Origin: Acidaminococcales bacterium
Lineage (GTDB): Bacteria > Bacillota > Negativicutes > Acidaminococcales > JAISLQ01
Assembly (NCBI GenBank): GCA_031290885.1
Contig: JAISLQ010000063.1
Span: 1 to 41,998 of the forward strand
DNA length: 41,998 bases
Reading direction: 5' to 3'
Numbering within the stretch: position 1 is the stretch's first letter; every line of letters starts with the position of its first letter. Position numbers and translations under genes: made by a program. The notes beneath the pieces were generated by a model. That model was not told the origin of the DNA. It made no database searches and was given only the letters and a program-made list of their open reading frames with translations. Shown here piece by piece: positions 33,066-41,295 of the stretch.

Positions 33066-36000
33066 ATGCGTAATGTAGCTAAATTCAAGAAGAAATCGCG
33101 GCACCTGCCCTTTGGTTTCCCGAGCGGCGAAACTGCGTTCCCCTGGCCGGGAGCGCGGCGGGCGGCGGTTTTTTTGTGCGCGGCCGGCCTTTTGGCTCTG
33201 TCCGCGCCGGCGTACGCGGGAACGGTAACCCAATCTGCCGAAACCAGTACGTCCACTCCGGGCGATTTAAGAGATGCCGCATCCTACGGCAGCGCCGTAA
33301 CTTTCTCCGTCCCCGGCGTTATGTTCGCCCATGACGCTGCCGCCGTTTCAGTTAACGCCGGCATAACAGTCATCCGCGGCGGCTTGATCAGCGGCTTCAT
33401 GACAAGGATCTCTTCCCTCAACGCCGACATCCTGCGGCAGGCCGACCTGCGGACGGACACGGCGTTAAGCAGCCTTACGCTAAACAGCGATGTTTTACCG
33501 TTTGCCCAGCCTGCCCTGACCGCCGGCATGACCTATATCAGAGGCGACGAAACTCCTAGAACATTGGGCTTACCTCCTTTTAATAACGCCAGATGGCTGA
33601 CCATCGACAATAAGCTGAATTTAGAAAACCTGCATTTTGATGCGGTAAAAATCACAAACGAATTTGACTCCGTTTCCGCCGGCGGCATGACCAACGGGCT
33701 GATTGGCAATACAAGCAGCCACACGAATGATATAAAATTCGGCGATCTTACCGGTAACGCCTTTACCGGCATAGACATTACTTTTATTGGGCACGAAGAT
33801 ACGCACTATCTGGCCGGCGGCGGGTTGATCGGCTTTCGGGCGACCGGCGAGTCAAGTCCGCCAAGTGCCTCGGTTGATGTCGGCGACATAACCGGCAATG
33901 TTTTTCGCGGCATAAAAGTAACTACCACCTTTTCAATCTCAAACCCTACCGAAAGCGCCTATCTTGAGGGCGGCGGGCTGATCGGCTTGGACGCCGTGTC
34001 TTCGCCGTCCAATGTACCGGGGCACGCCCTGCTGCAATCACTCAATTACAACCTTTTCACCGGTATAGCAATAGATTCCGGCGACATCATCCTCGGCGGC
34101 GGCTTGGTGGGCGTCAACAACAACAGCCGAGATATTGGCGGCAAAGATGTTACCTATGCCCGGATAGTTGACGTCAGGGGCAATGTCTTCGGCAACAACA
34201 ACCTGGGCGACATCACGGTCAAGGCCGGCTATTCCCTGCGCGGCGGCGGCGTGCTCGGTATCAACGGCCTCTCTAACGCGGCCGTTAAGCTGGACTACCT
34301 CGCCGACAACATCTTCGCCGGCGTGGCGGTGGATGTGGGCAGCTACCTGCGGGGCGGCGGCCTCGTCGGCCTCAACACTAATTACAATGACGGGAAAAGC
34401 CCTGATCCCGGCCCCGACCCTGATTATCCCATCAATGCGTCCACTGGTTCGGTTTACGGCAACCTTTTCATCAACAGCAGCGTCGCTGTCGGTACCCGCG
34501 ACAATGGTTCCGGCGGCTTTTTGGGGGGAAACTTGGAGGGCGGCGGGGTTGTTGGCCTGCGTTCCAACGCCGGTTATACGGAAATGCTCTCTTTGCGGAA
34601 CAATATTTTTTACAACTTGGATGTAACGACACACGCGGAAACCTCACCTACAGCCTCACTATCCAATAAGGGCGACTTGCTGGGCGGCGGCGTGGTCGGC
34701 CTGTCATCCAAACAATATGTTACCTTGGACACTGCGGACAACAACTGGTTTAGCGGCATCAACGTCGATATCGGCCGCAATCTGTTCGGCGGCGGCCTGA
34801 TAGGTACTTATGCGGAGAAGCAGGCGATTAAAGGCGGCGCCGACTCAATTATCGGCGCCCTGGAAAACAACACTTTCCGTGCTTCTCGTGTCAGCGCGGC
34901 GGAGAGTCTGCGCGGCGGCGGCGTAGCCGGCGTTTATGCCACCGATACTGTTAGCGCGGGAAACGTGCTCGCCGGAATCGGATTCTTTTCGGGCAATCTT
35001 TTTTATGACGGCATAGAAGTCAAAGCCCGCGACCTCACCGGCGGCGGCGTGGTCGGCGTCTACTCCAATGACGGCGGTGCCGCGATCTTGAGCGTGCAAA
35101 ACAACGTGTTTGGGGACAAAGACTCGTTTGGCGCCCTGAAGGTAACAACGGAGCGGTACATCGCTGGTGGCGGCGTATTGGGCGTTTATTCCGGCAATAA
35201 TATCGCCTATATCAATGAAATCGCCGGCAACGGCTTCTTTGGCGCGCAAATTACCGCCGGTACCTACATCGATGGCGGCGGCCTTATCGGGGCGACCGGC
35301 TTAACCGGCAGTGCCGCCGGGCATGGCCTCGGCCTTTTGAACCGCAATGCTTTCGTCGACAATGAGGTTACGGCGGAAAACGGGCAAATCATGGGCGGGG
35401 CAGTCTACAGCTACGGGTTGGCCGCTCCCTTGGAAATCAGGGACAGCGAGTTCAGAAACAATACTTTTACATCGGTCGTGAATGACACCTCCCTCAAATA
35501 CGACACAATTCCCTCCGCCAAAGTTTACGGCACGGTTACCGTGGATACCGGCCTTGATTTAGGTGCGCCACATACCAATGCCCTGACCCTGTCCGCCACC
35601 GCCGGCAAAATGACGTCCTTTGTGAACAATGGAATCGTTGAACACAACGGGCCAGGCCCCATCCCCACTGTTCCGACGCGTTACAACTCCCTGTATTTCG
35701 GCGTTGTTGACGGCTATACCACCGACGACAGTACCGGCAATATCGCAACAGTCCCCGATGCCGCCGATTCCGACGCGGCGCTCATCGTCCAAGCCGAAGC
35801 CGGCGGCGTGGTGCTCCTTTTTGACCCCATCGCGGTAAATCAGAACAATGGCAAAACCTTTAGCATGCGGGTTACAGGCAATGGTGTGTTTCTATGGGGC
35901 GGGGACAACACCTTCGCGTTAGATGGCGCGAACGGTACCGTCGCCCTCGAAGGAGGCAGCAACACCGTCTTTATTAACAACGAGCTGTCCGGCAATCGGG

Positions 36001-37469
36001 CGTTCACGCTCGATGGCGGCGGCGGCAAAGCCCCCTTCGCCTTTACGCTCAACTCCGGCGCGGCGCTCCTGGTCATGGGTTACAACAAAATGAATGTTAG
36101 CAGCGCAAATTTCGCGGGCAATGTTACTTTCAACATTGATAACGGCGATGGCTTCGGCAAGCTTTCCGCGCTCGGCGACGATAGCGGCGCAGCATCGGCC
36201 AGCGGCGGCGCCCTCCTCGCCTTTACCGATCCTCTGGCAAACAATGTCGATGTAACCGGAGCCAAGGTGTCTTTGAGCAACTTCCGGGCCGGCGACCCGC
36301 TCACGATGGGCGATGTCTTCTACCTGATGGACACCGGGGCAGGCAATGCGCAGGTAGCCGGCGCGGACGCGCTGACGAACGACCAAAACCAAAGCGGCCA
36401 GTACACGGCCTACGCCCGGCAGGGCATGACCCGCGGCTACAACTTTATCATCGACGACAAACCGGACGGCACGAACCGCAGCCCATACCTCGTCGCCCGC
36501 CTTTATAGCAGCGGACCCGCGCCGGGGGCGCGCATTATCAACGAAGGGCGGATCGCCGGCCTGGCCTTCGTCAGCAACAGCGCCGGCTGGCTGGCCGACC
36601 ACAGTTACGAGTCGGCCGACCTTAACATCCGGGAAAAAGAGGGCGGCTGGGAATACGCCAGCTTCGGCGGCGCGGATGCCGGCTGGCAGCGCATTGAGAC
36701 TGGTTCCCACCTCGATCTCGCTTCCAGCCACCTCATGTTGGGACGGACGGCCAAACGCGTCCGGGAGGACGGCTCGCTTCTTTACGGCGGCTTTGTGGAC
36801 GCCGGGTTCGGGCATTACAGCGCCCGGGGCAACTTCGGCGACGATGGGCGAGTCAGCGGCCGGGGGAACCTGCGGGCGGTCGGCCTGGGCTTTATGACCC
36901 GCCGCGTGCGCCCCGACGGGCTGCGGCTGGAAGCGTCCCTGCGCGGCGGGCTGCTCGAGAACCGTTTCCGGTCCTACGAACTGACCGACGTGGACGGCAA
37001 CATCGCCCGCTATGATGTCCGCGTCCCGTATTTTGGAGCGCATATCGGTATCGGCAAGGAGAAGAAGCTCAACGAGAAGGATACTTTCGACCTTCTCCTT
37101 CGTTACTACTACGCGCGGCAAAACGGCAAGTCCATCACGCTTCACACCGACGAAAGGGTGGACTTTGCCGCAGACGATTCGCACCGGCTGCGGCTGGGGA
37201 CGCGTTTCACCCGCAAAAAAAACGATTATCGTTACTGGTATGTGGGCGCGGCGCTCGAATATGAGTTTGCCGGCAAGTCGCGCGGGGTCGCCGATGGGCA
37301 GTACCGACTGGGCGAGCCGGACATGGGCGGCTTAACGGGCATCGTTGAGGTGGGCGGCATCGCCAAGCCAAAACCTGACAGCCGTTTCTCGGCCGAATAC
37401 GGCGTACAGTTCTACGCCGGCAAACGCGGCGGCTTGTCCGGTGGGATAAGGCTGTCTTGGGCGTTTTGA
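33066..37469 (+). CDS. Autotransporter (type V secretion) with GGG-repeat passenger
   Basis: 1467 residues; ATG at 33066 with AAGGGG. The signal sequence is unusually long: about 32 polar residues precede the hydrophobic core AAVFLCAAGLLALSAPAYA, with cleavage near residue 51. The passenger holds twelve clear and one degenerate copy of a unit centred on GGG(L/V)(I/V)G between about residues 248 and 775. Units average 44 residues and often end NxFxGI. This suggests a beta-helix. Residues 1190-1467 form an autotransporter beta-barrel (GGWEYASFGG to the end), finishing LSWAF with the terminal Phe required for barrel assembly. Ligand or host target cannot be read from sequence. It lies beside decayed mobile DNA and may have been acquired. 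Confidence 0.92.
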   Translation: MRNVAKFKKKSRHLPFGFPSGETAFPWPGARRAAVFLCAAGLLALSAPAYAGTVTQSAETSTSTPGDLRDAASYGSAVTFSVPGVMFAHDAAAVSVNAGITVIRGGLISGFMTRISSLNADILRQADLRTDTALSSLTLNSDVLPFAQPALTAGMTYIRGDETPRTLGLPPFNNARWLTIDNKLNLENLHFDAVKITNEFDSVSAGGMTNGLIGNTSSHTNDIKFGDLTGNAFTGIDITFIGHEDTHYLAGGGLIGFRATGESSPPSASVDVGDITGNVFRGIKVTTTFSISNPTESAYLEGGGLIGLDAVSSPSNVPGHALLQSLNYNLFTGIAIDSGDIILGGGLVGVNNNSRDIGGKDVTYARIVDVRGNVFGNNNLGDITVKAGYSLRGGGVLGINGLSNAAVKLDYLADNIFAGVAVDVGSYLRGGGLVGLNTNYNDGKSPDPGPDPDYPINASTGSVYGNLFINSSVAVGTRDNGSGGFLGGNLEGGGVVGLRSNAGYTEMLSLRNNIFYNLDVTTHAETSPTASLSNKGDLLGGGVVGLSSKQYVTLDTADNNWFSGINVDIGRNLFGGGLIGTYAEKQAIKGGADSIIGALENNTFRASRVSAAESLRGGGVAGVYATDTVSAGNVLAGIGFFSGNLFYDGIEVKARDLTGGGVVGVYSNDGGAAILSVQNNVFGDKDSFGALKVTTERYIAGGGVLGVYSGNNIAYINEIAGNGFFGAQITAGTYIDGGGLIGATGLTGSAAGHGLGLLNRNAFVDNEVTAENGQIMGGAVYSYGLAAPLEIRDSEFRNNTFTSVVNDTSLKYDTIPSAKVYGTVTVDTGLDLGAPHTNALTLSATAGKMTSFVNNGIVEHNGPGPIPTVPTRYNSLYFGVVDGYTTDDSTGNIATVPDAADSDAALIVQAEAGGVVLLFDPIAVNQNNGKTFSMRVTGNGVFLWGGDNTFALDGANGTVALEGGSNTVFINNELSGNRAFTLDGGGGKAPFAFTLNSGAALLVMGYNKMNVSSANFAGNVTFNIDNGDGFGKLSALGDDSGAASASGGALLAFTDPLANNVDVTGAKVSLSNFRAGDPLTMGDVFYLMDTGAGNAQVAGADALTNDQNQSGQYTAYARQGMTRGYNFIIDDKPDGTNRSPYLVARLYSSGPAPGARIINEGRIAGLAFVSNSAGWLADHSYESADLNIREKEGGWEYASFGGADAGWQRIETGSHLDLASSHLMLGRTAKRVREDGSLLYGGFVDAGFGHYSARGNFGDDGRVSGRGNLRAVGLGFMTRRVRPDGLRLEASLRGGLLENRFRSYELTDVDGNIARYDVRVPYFGAHIGIGKEKKLNEKDTFDLLLRYYYARQNGKSITLHTDERVDFAADDSHRLRLGTRFTRKKNDYRYWYVGAALEYEFAGKSRGVADGQYRLGEPDMGGLTGIVEVGGIAKPKPDSRFSAEYGVQFYAGKRGGLSGGIRLSWAF

Positions 37470-37991
37470 GCTTCGCCCGGCCAGGGCGCGTTGCCATAAT
37501 AAAAACGGCGTGAGAGAGAGCATGCGCGCCCTCGCTTTGTTTTGTCCCCCGGCGGCCACAGCCGGCGCGCAAAAATGCGCATATATCCAGTATGACAAGG
37601 GGTTTTGGCCTGTCGCCCATTGCGCTGAATTTATTTTTGACTGCATTGCCATGATTATGTTAAAATTAAACGAGTATATCGTCCACGGCGTGTTTTGCCA
37701 TAATTCAGCGTGGAGCGACTTCGGCGTTTTTAGTGCCGGGAAAAAATCGGTTTTGCGTGAACCTCGCCGGTTTATATGGCGGGATGAGGCCGCTTGGATG
37801 CTTGCCGCTAAGTAAGCTTAAAGACGCGGACAGCTTTAATGGACGGCCTGTTTCCGCAGGGGAAATAAACCGGCAATGCGCATCCCAGCCGCACCTTAAT
37901 TTGGACGAGATAAGAGGCGGTTACAGAGAACTTGAAGGGCTTGGCGTTTTTTCGGGAACCAATTGCCGCCTATCCGCAATCAACAAAACAT
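37470..37991. other. Intergenic region between the autotransporter and tRNA-Arg
   Basis: Two frames are open here (37510-37815 and 37733-38020) but neither has a ribosome-binding site, a recognisable domain or a coding-like pattern I trust. The second would overlap the tRNA promoter. A weak GCCC/GGGC hairpin follows the autotransporter stop. I see nothing else. Confidence 0.5.
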
Positions 37992-38021
37992 TTGACAAAA
38001 CACCGCCAAATTTATTATAAT
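37992..38021 (+). promoter_or_regulatory. Consensus sigma-70-type promoter of tRNA-Arg
   Basis: TTGACA (37992-37997) and TATAAT (38016-38021) are both perfect consensus hexamers, separated by 18 bases. The tRNA starts 13 bases after the -10 box. Confidence 0.85.
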
Positions 38022-38034
38022 AATCTTCGTTGAT

Positions 38035-38111
38035 GACTCCGTAGCTCAGTTGGATAGAGCGTTTGACTACGAATCAAAAGGCCGCAGGTTCGAGTCCTGC
38101 CGGGGTCGCCA
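38035..38111 (+). tRNA. tRNA-Arg (anticodon ACG)
   Basis: A complete cloverleaf of 77 bases including an encoded CCA. The acceptor stem pairs GACTCCG with CGGGGTC, the D arm contains AGCTCAGTTGGATAGAGC, and the anticodon loop is CTACGAA, giving ACG. The T arm is GCAGGTTCGAGTCCTGC. The discriminator base is G. ACG is expected to be deaminated to ICG and read CGU, CGC and CGA. Confidence 0.97.
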
Positions 38112-38130
38112 AAAAAATACAAGTTGTGAA

Positions 38131-38165
38131 GCGGGTTTTGGCGGTTTTGCCGGAACCCGTTTTTG
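38131..38165 (+). terminator. Terminator downstream of tRNA-Arg
   Basis: CGGGTT (38132) and GGC (38140) pair with GCC (38149) and AACCCG (38154) with small internal loops, followed by TTTTTG. It ends the tRNA transcript about 50 bases after the CCA and faces the converging amidoligase operon. Confidence 0.65.
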
Positions 38166-38230
38166 TTGTGAAAATTGCTTGCACCACAAAATACCCGCAA
38201 AATATTTTTTGTGGATACTATCGAAAGCAA

Positions 38231-39148
38231 TTAATATTCGCTCTTGCATGCTTTATCTGCGCATCTTTCCAGCCGGTTTCTCGTGTCCTTGTCCAGCGCG
38301 TCTGTCCACCTTTGGGGGATTGTCCGCGCTCCATACAACGCGCCCGCGAGTCCGCCTGTAATTGCCCCTATGGTGTCGGCGTCGCCGCCGAGGTTCACCG
38401 CCTGTATCAGCGCGCCCTCGAAACTGGACGTGTCCCGTATGGCGTTTATGGCGCATACGAGGCTGTTCAGGACGTACCCGTCCGGGCGCGGGCGCTCGTT
38501 GTCCGGCGCCAGTTCCCGTACACGCCTCATGCGGTACTCTATACGCTCTTTGCTCCAGCCAATCCCAGCGTCCGGGATTTTATCCGCTCCGATAATGTCC
38601 GCAACTGCTTCGGTGTATGCTATGACCGAAAGCGTGCTGTCATCATGCCAATGCGTCATGCGCCCAATAGCCGCCGCCGCTATCCGGGCGCTCTTGCGTC
38701 CGTACCAAAGCGCGGGGTAAATGGTTCGCATCAACGCGCCGTTGCCTGCCGTCATGCCGTTGGTGTCCGCGTGGACGCGCCGCGCGGCTTCGTGCCAGCC
38801 GTTCTCGTCCTGCGCGCCGTTTGCTTTCGCGTAGGCAATGGCGCTGCGGCAAGTAACGCCGATATCCTTGGGCCGGCTGTCATACCATTCGACAAACCGC
38901 CGCCCGATTCCGGGTATCGGGTCTTGCGGGTTTTCAACTATTCCTTCCGCGACGGACAGCGTCATCTGCGTGTCGTCGGTTATCTCGCCGGGCATGACGT
39001 TCAGCCAGCCGCCGCCAATCATTTCGCGCACGGTACCATGCTTTGCCCGTATCTCCTCCGCGCTCATGAATTCAAGCGGCGCGCCCAGCGCGTCTCCCAC
39101 CGCTACGCCCAGCAAAGCGCCAAGTATCTTATCCGGGCTTTTTTTCAT
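38231..39148 (-). CDS. ADP-ribosylglycohydrolase (DraG) family protein
   Basis: 305 residues from the ATG at 39148, chosen because AGGTG lies eight bases upstream; earlier in-frame ATG codons at 39154 and 39166 lack a proper site. The all-helical binuclear-metal fold is shown by LGVAVGDALGAPLEF, the metal motif ITDDTQM (residues 56-62), NGALMR and the C-terminal GGDADTIGAITGGLAGALYG. Family members remove ADP-ribose from Arg or other acceptors on proteins or nucleic acids, or hydrolyse related compounds. The start lies inside the preceding small gene, so the two are translationally coupled in the amidoligase operon. No ADP-ribosyltransferase is visible. Confidence 0.92.
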   Translation of the reverse strand: MKKSPDKILGALLGVAVGDALGAPLEFMSAEEIRAKHGTVREMIGGGWLNVMPGEITDDTQMTLSVAEGIVENPQDPIPGIGRRFVEWYDSRPKDIGVTCRSAIAYAKANGAQDENGWHEAARRVHADTNGMTAGNGALMRTIYPALWYGRKSARIAAAAIGRMTHWHDDSTLSVIAYTEAVADIIGADKIPDAGIGWSKERIEYRMRRVRELAPDNERPRPDGYVLNSLVCAINAIRDTSSFEGALIQAVNLGGDADTIGAITGGLAGALYGARTIPQRWTDALDKDTRNRLERCADKACKSEY

Positions 39149-39371
39149 CGCCATCACCTGCCTCATCTTGTAGCAGCCCAAGGTCGCGCATATGCTTTTC
39201 CAGCGCCTCGTTGAAAAAATCCGAGCGGCTGTATCCTTTGTTTTTTCGCTGCCTTTCTGCTACGTATTCATCCATCGCGTCCAGCAAACTTCCGGCGATA
39301 TAGCAGTTTATGCCTATGCGTCGGTCTTTGCTTTTTTTGGGCCTGCCGAGCGATTTGGGATCGGTCTTCAC
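39129..39371 (-). CDS. Small ribbon-helix-helix-like protein
   Basis: 80 residues from a GTG at 39371 in a GTGA overlap with the stop of the preceding gene; GGGGACTTGGAAA lies upstream. The basic N-terminus (SLGRPKKSKDRR) is followed by IGINCYIAGSLLDAMDEYV and GYSRSDFFNEALEKHM, the strand-helix-helix pattern of Arc/MetJ-type DNA-binding proteins. It probably represses its own operon. The tail after residue 68 is acidic and overlaps the next gene by 20 bases. An antitoxin role is possible, but no toxin is recognisable among the neighbours. Confidence 0.65.
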   Translation of the reverse strand: MKTDPKSLGRPKKSKDRRIGINCYIAGSLLDAMDEYVAERQRKNKGYSRSDFFNEALEKHMRDLGLLQDEAGDGDEKKPG

Positions 39372-39859
39372 TTTCCAAGTCCCCCCATCATTTTGCTATA
39401 GGTTTCTTCAAGCGCGGCTTTTAGCGGCGCGCTGGGAATGCGGTTTTGCCGGAAGCCCTCCATAATCCCTTGGTAATACAGTTTCGAGGGAAGCGCTGGT
39501 TTGCTGTGCGCGGCGGTCATGACGTAAGCCATCGCCCTGTACGGCGTTCCATCCTCGGCATAAACCGTGACCTTGCGCTTTTCATACAAATGCGGGTAGC
39601 CCTCATATCTGTCGAGGCTTTGTTCACATTCTGGCGTAATCGTCCATAAGAGGCCGTTAACAACCTTGCCGCGCTTATGTCGAATGTTCGCCACCCCCCA
39701 GTTGCTTGTCTTTCCGTTGAGTTCAAGCGCGTAGTTCAGTAATATGGCCGCGCCGACAACTGCCGCCCTGGGGCAGCGAACTGCCATCTGATCCAGATGG
39801 CAGTTGCTCCCGTATGCGAAATAGTAACGCTTTGTTTTTGCTCTTGTTGTGTTATTTAT
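39368..39859 (-). CDS. AIG2/gamma-glutamylcyclotransferase-like protein with apparent ATA start
   Basis: Protein similarity begins at RYYFAYGSN, the defining N-terminal motif of the GGCT/AIG2 fold. It continues with LLWTITPECEQSLDRYEGYPHLY, where the Glu in DRYEGYP (E86 here) is the expected catalytic base. The first ATG, at 39787, lies after YGSN and would destroy the fold. Upstream of the motif the frame has no ATG, GTG, TTG or CTG before a stop. An ATA at 39859 lies six bases after AGGGAGGG, a near-perfect ribosome-binding site, giving 163 residues. It may be a true rare start, or a lost ATG. Such enzymes cyclise gamma-glutamyl amines. It lies next to an amidoligase gene, a pairing known in bacteria. 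Confidence 0.8.
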   Translation of the reverse strand: MNNTTRAKTKRYYFAYGSNCHLDQMAVRCPRAAVVGAAILLNYALELNGKTSNWGVANIRHKRGKVVNGLLWTITPECEQSLDRYEGYPHLYEKRKVTVYAEDGTPYRAMAYVMTAAHSKPALPSKLYYQGIMEGFRQNRIPSAPLKAALEETYSKMMGGLGK

Positions 39860-39861
39860 GC

Positions 39862-40116
39862 TTAGCCCTCCCTGTCAAAATGCCATGCGCCGATTTCCGA
39901 TATCGCCTCAAACATCGCTATCGCCCGCGCCTCGATGTCGCCTTTGGGTAATTTCAGTTTCTTGCCAATCATGCGTTTGTAAGTGTCCTCTTGGATTGCG
40001 ATATAGCCCTCTGCGTCGGTGTCGGGCTTCACGCCCCAGTTCATGTCTTTGATTTAATCAATCAATGCGACCGCCGTCGCGCCGTAATGCTCCCGGTCGT
40101 CAATAATTACTTTCAT
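39862..40116 (-). pseudogene. 84-codon small gene interrupted by in-frame TAA (or two ORFs)
   Basis: An ATG at 40116, with GGGGG eight bases upstream, starts MKVIIDDREHYGATAVALID and reaches an in-frame TAA at 40056-40054. The same frame then continues for 63 more codons to 39862, including ATG at 40044 and ending EIGAWHFDREG. The second part has only a poor ribosome-binding site of its own. I recall small proteins beginning MKV(I/V)(I/V)DD next to amidoligase genes in Firmicutes, which favours one original gene split by a nonsense change. The function is unknown. The alternative is that the 60-residue downstream frame is translated separately. Confidence 0.55.
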
Positions 40117-40151
40117 GGCATTGCCCCCTTTGTTGTTTACCTTGGCCGCCC

Positions 40152-41114
40152 TCAAGCGAGGGCGGCTGTCATATTGTTGCTTGCTATGGTAGCGGGGTGC
40201 GTCGGGTAACGCTCCGGCGCAAACCTCCACGCCGCGTTGCCGTCAAGGCGCTTCAACAAATGCTCGCGGGTGTTGGCAAACTCGTCGCCTATCAGCCCAA
40301 GCCGCAAAAGCCAAGTGCGGAAAGTGAATTTTTCGTTGTCGCTTGCCGTTTTGGTTAACTGCGTCGACTTCTGCCGCATTGCCTGTGCGCTTATGGCAAG
40401 CGCCAGATGTACGTAGGCTTTTACTTCCCCGGCGTGCAAGGTGCTGTTGAAAAGCCTGAACTCTACGGTCTTTTTGCTGGATGTCGCGTGCAGGTTCAGC
40501 GCATGGTAGCGGCTCGGCGCGTAGTGTTCGCCGGGATTGTCGCGATAGTCGTTTTTATCGTACCATATCGCCTTTAGGCTATCCAGAGTGAGATTCTTGT
40601 CTTTTCGCGCTGCCAGCAAAACGCTTTCGCGGGTCTTTTTGCAGTATCTGACACGGTCGTCGCTTACCCGCAAGGCTTTGAAAAGCAAATCTTCTTTGCC
40701 GTACATAATGCCGAGCAGGTTTCGCAGGCTCTTGGCGGTGTGGTTCGTTGCGTCAACATGGATGTGTATGCCGCAACTTCTGTTCACTTTTGCTCCCGCG
40801 TGGCGTACTTGCCGCACTATCTCCTGCACCGTAGGCAGTTCGTCGTAGTGCAGTATCGGGCTTACGACTTCGACGCTGTAGCACTTATCGGTGATCGGAC
40901 GATATTGCTTTTTATCGTATTTGCACTCCTTATCAATGCTTGCGTCACTCATCACCTTCCACTTTCTGCCCTGCCAGTCACACACTTCGTATGCGTTGTA
41001 CGCGCCGCCGATGTATGTTTCCGTTGCGCCAAAGTGCTTTGCTATCGTCTTTGCTGCTTCCTCGCGGGTTACCCCGGTCATTTCAATCTCAATGCCAAAA
41101 TTCTGTTGCTTCAT
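40152..41114 (-). CDS. Amidoligase family protein (glutamine-synthetase-like COOH-NH2 ligase)
   Basis: 320 residues from the ATG at 41114, which has GGAGG upstream. An in-frame ATG at 41162 lies before the expected transcription start and is rejected. The N-terminal FGIEIEMTG (G7, E9, E11) is the first metal/ATP motif of the amidoligase family. VEVVSPIL and the SCGIHIHVDA motif (residues 113-122) follow, as does the C-terminal VEFRLFNSTL block. These enzymes are predicted to form amide or isopeptide bonds between a carboxylate and an amine. Substrates are unknown for this type. It is the first gene of a five-gene operon with a GGCT-like partner that could cleave or cyclise its product. Confidence 0.88.
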   Translation of the reverse strand: MKQQNFGIEIEMTGVTREEAAKTIAKHFGATETYIGGAYNAYEVCDWQGRKWKVMSDASIDKECKYDKKQYRPITDKCYSVEVVSPILHYDELPTVQEIVRQVRHAGAKVNRSCGIHIHVDATNHTAKSLRNLLGIMYGKEDLLFKALRVSDDRVRYCKKTRESVLLAARKDKNLTLDSLKAIWYDKNDYRDNPGEHYAPSRYHALNLHATSSKKTVEFRLFNSTLHAGEVKAYVHLALAISAQAMRQKSTQLTKTASDNEKFTFRTWLLRLGLIGDEFANTREHLLKRLDGNAAWRFAPERYPTHPATIASNNMTAALA

Positions 41115-41162
41115 CCTTGTTCGCCTCCGTAGTTTTTTGCCTTGGCTGCTTTCGTTACCCAT

Positions 41163-41191
41163 ATTATAATTAGGCGCAATTATAAAGTCAA
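41163..41191 (-). promoter_or_regulatory. Near-consensus promoter of the amidoligase operon
   Basis: On the minus strand TTGACT (41191-41186) and TATAAT (41168-41163) are 17 bases apart. Transcription would start near 41156, leaving about 42 bases before the ATG at 41114. Confidence 0.8.
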
Positions 41192-41242
41192 TGGCTTTTG
41201 GTTAAAAATTCATATTTTTGCCAAAAATATTAGCGCACAAAA

Positions 41243-41290
41243 AAAGAAAAAACCTCTTGCGATTGGCTTAGGCAAGAGGGTTTTCTTTTT
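41243..41290. terminator. Bidirectional rho-independent terminator
   Basis: CCTCTTGC (41253-41260) pairs with GCAAGAGG (41272-41279) around an eleven-base loop. It is preceded by an A-rich run and followed by TTTTCTTTTT, so it works in both directions. It closes the small-protein unit that ends at 41296. Confidence 0.85.
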
Positions 41291-41295
41291 AAATT

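Noticed and set aside
35919-37184. 421-codon antisense frame within the autotransporter
   Set aside because: The plus-strand protein has a clear signal, repeats and barrel; the antisense frame is low-complexity and valine/alanine-rich.
37510-38020. Two overlapping frames between the autotransporter and the tRNA
   Set aside because: No ribosome-binding site, motif or conserved pattern; one runs into the tRNA promoter.
38063-39214. 383-codon plus-strand frame starting inside tRNA-Arg
   Set aside because: It overlaps the tRNA, its terminator and the antisense of the DraG-like gene, so it cannot be a gene.
41114-41162. Upstream ATG at 41162 as the amidoligase start
   Set aside because: It lies directly next to the -10 box, before the expected transcription start, while the ATG at 41114 has GGAGG upstream and begins at the conserved N-terminus.
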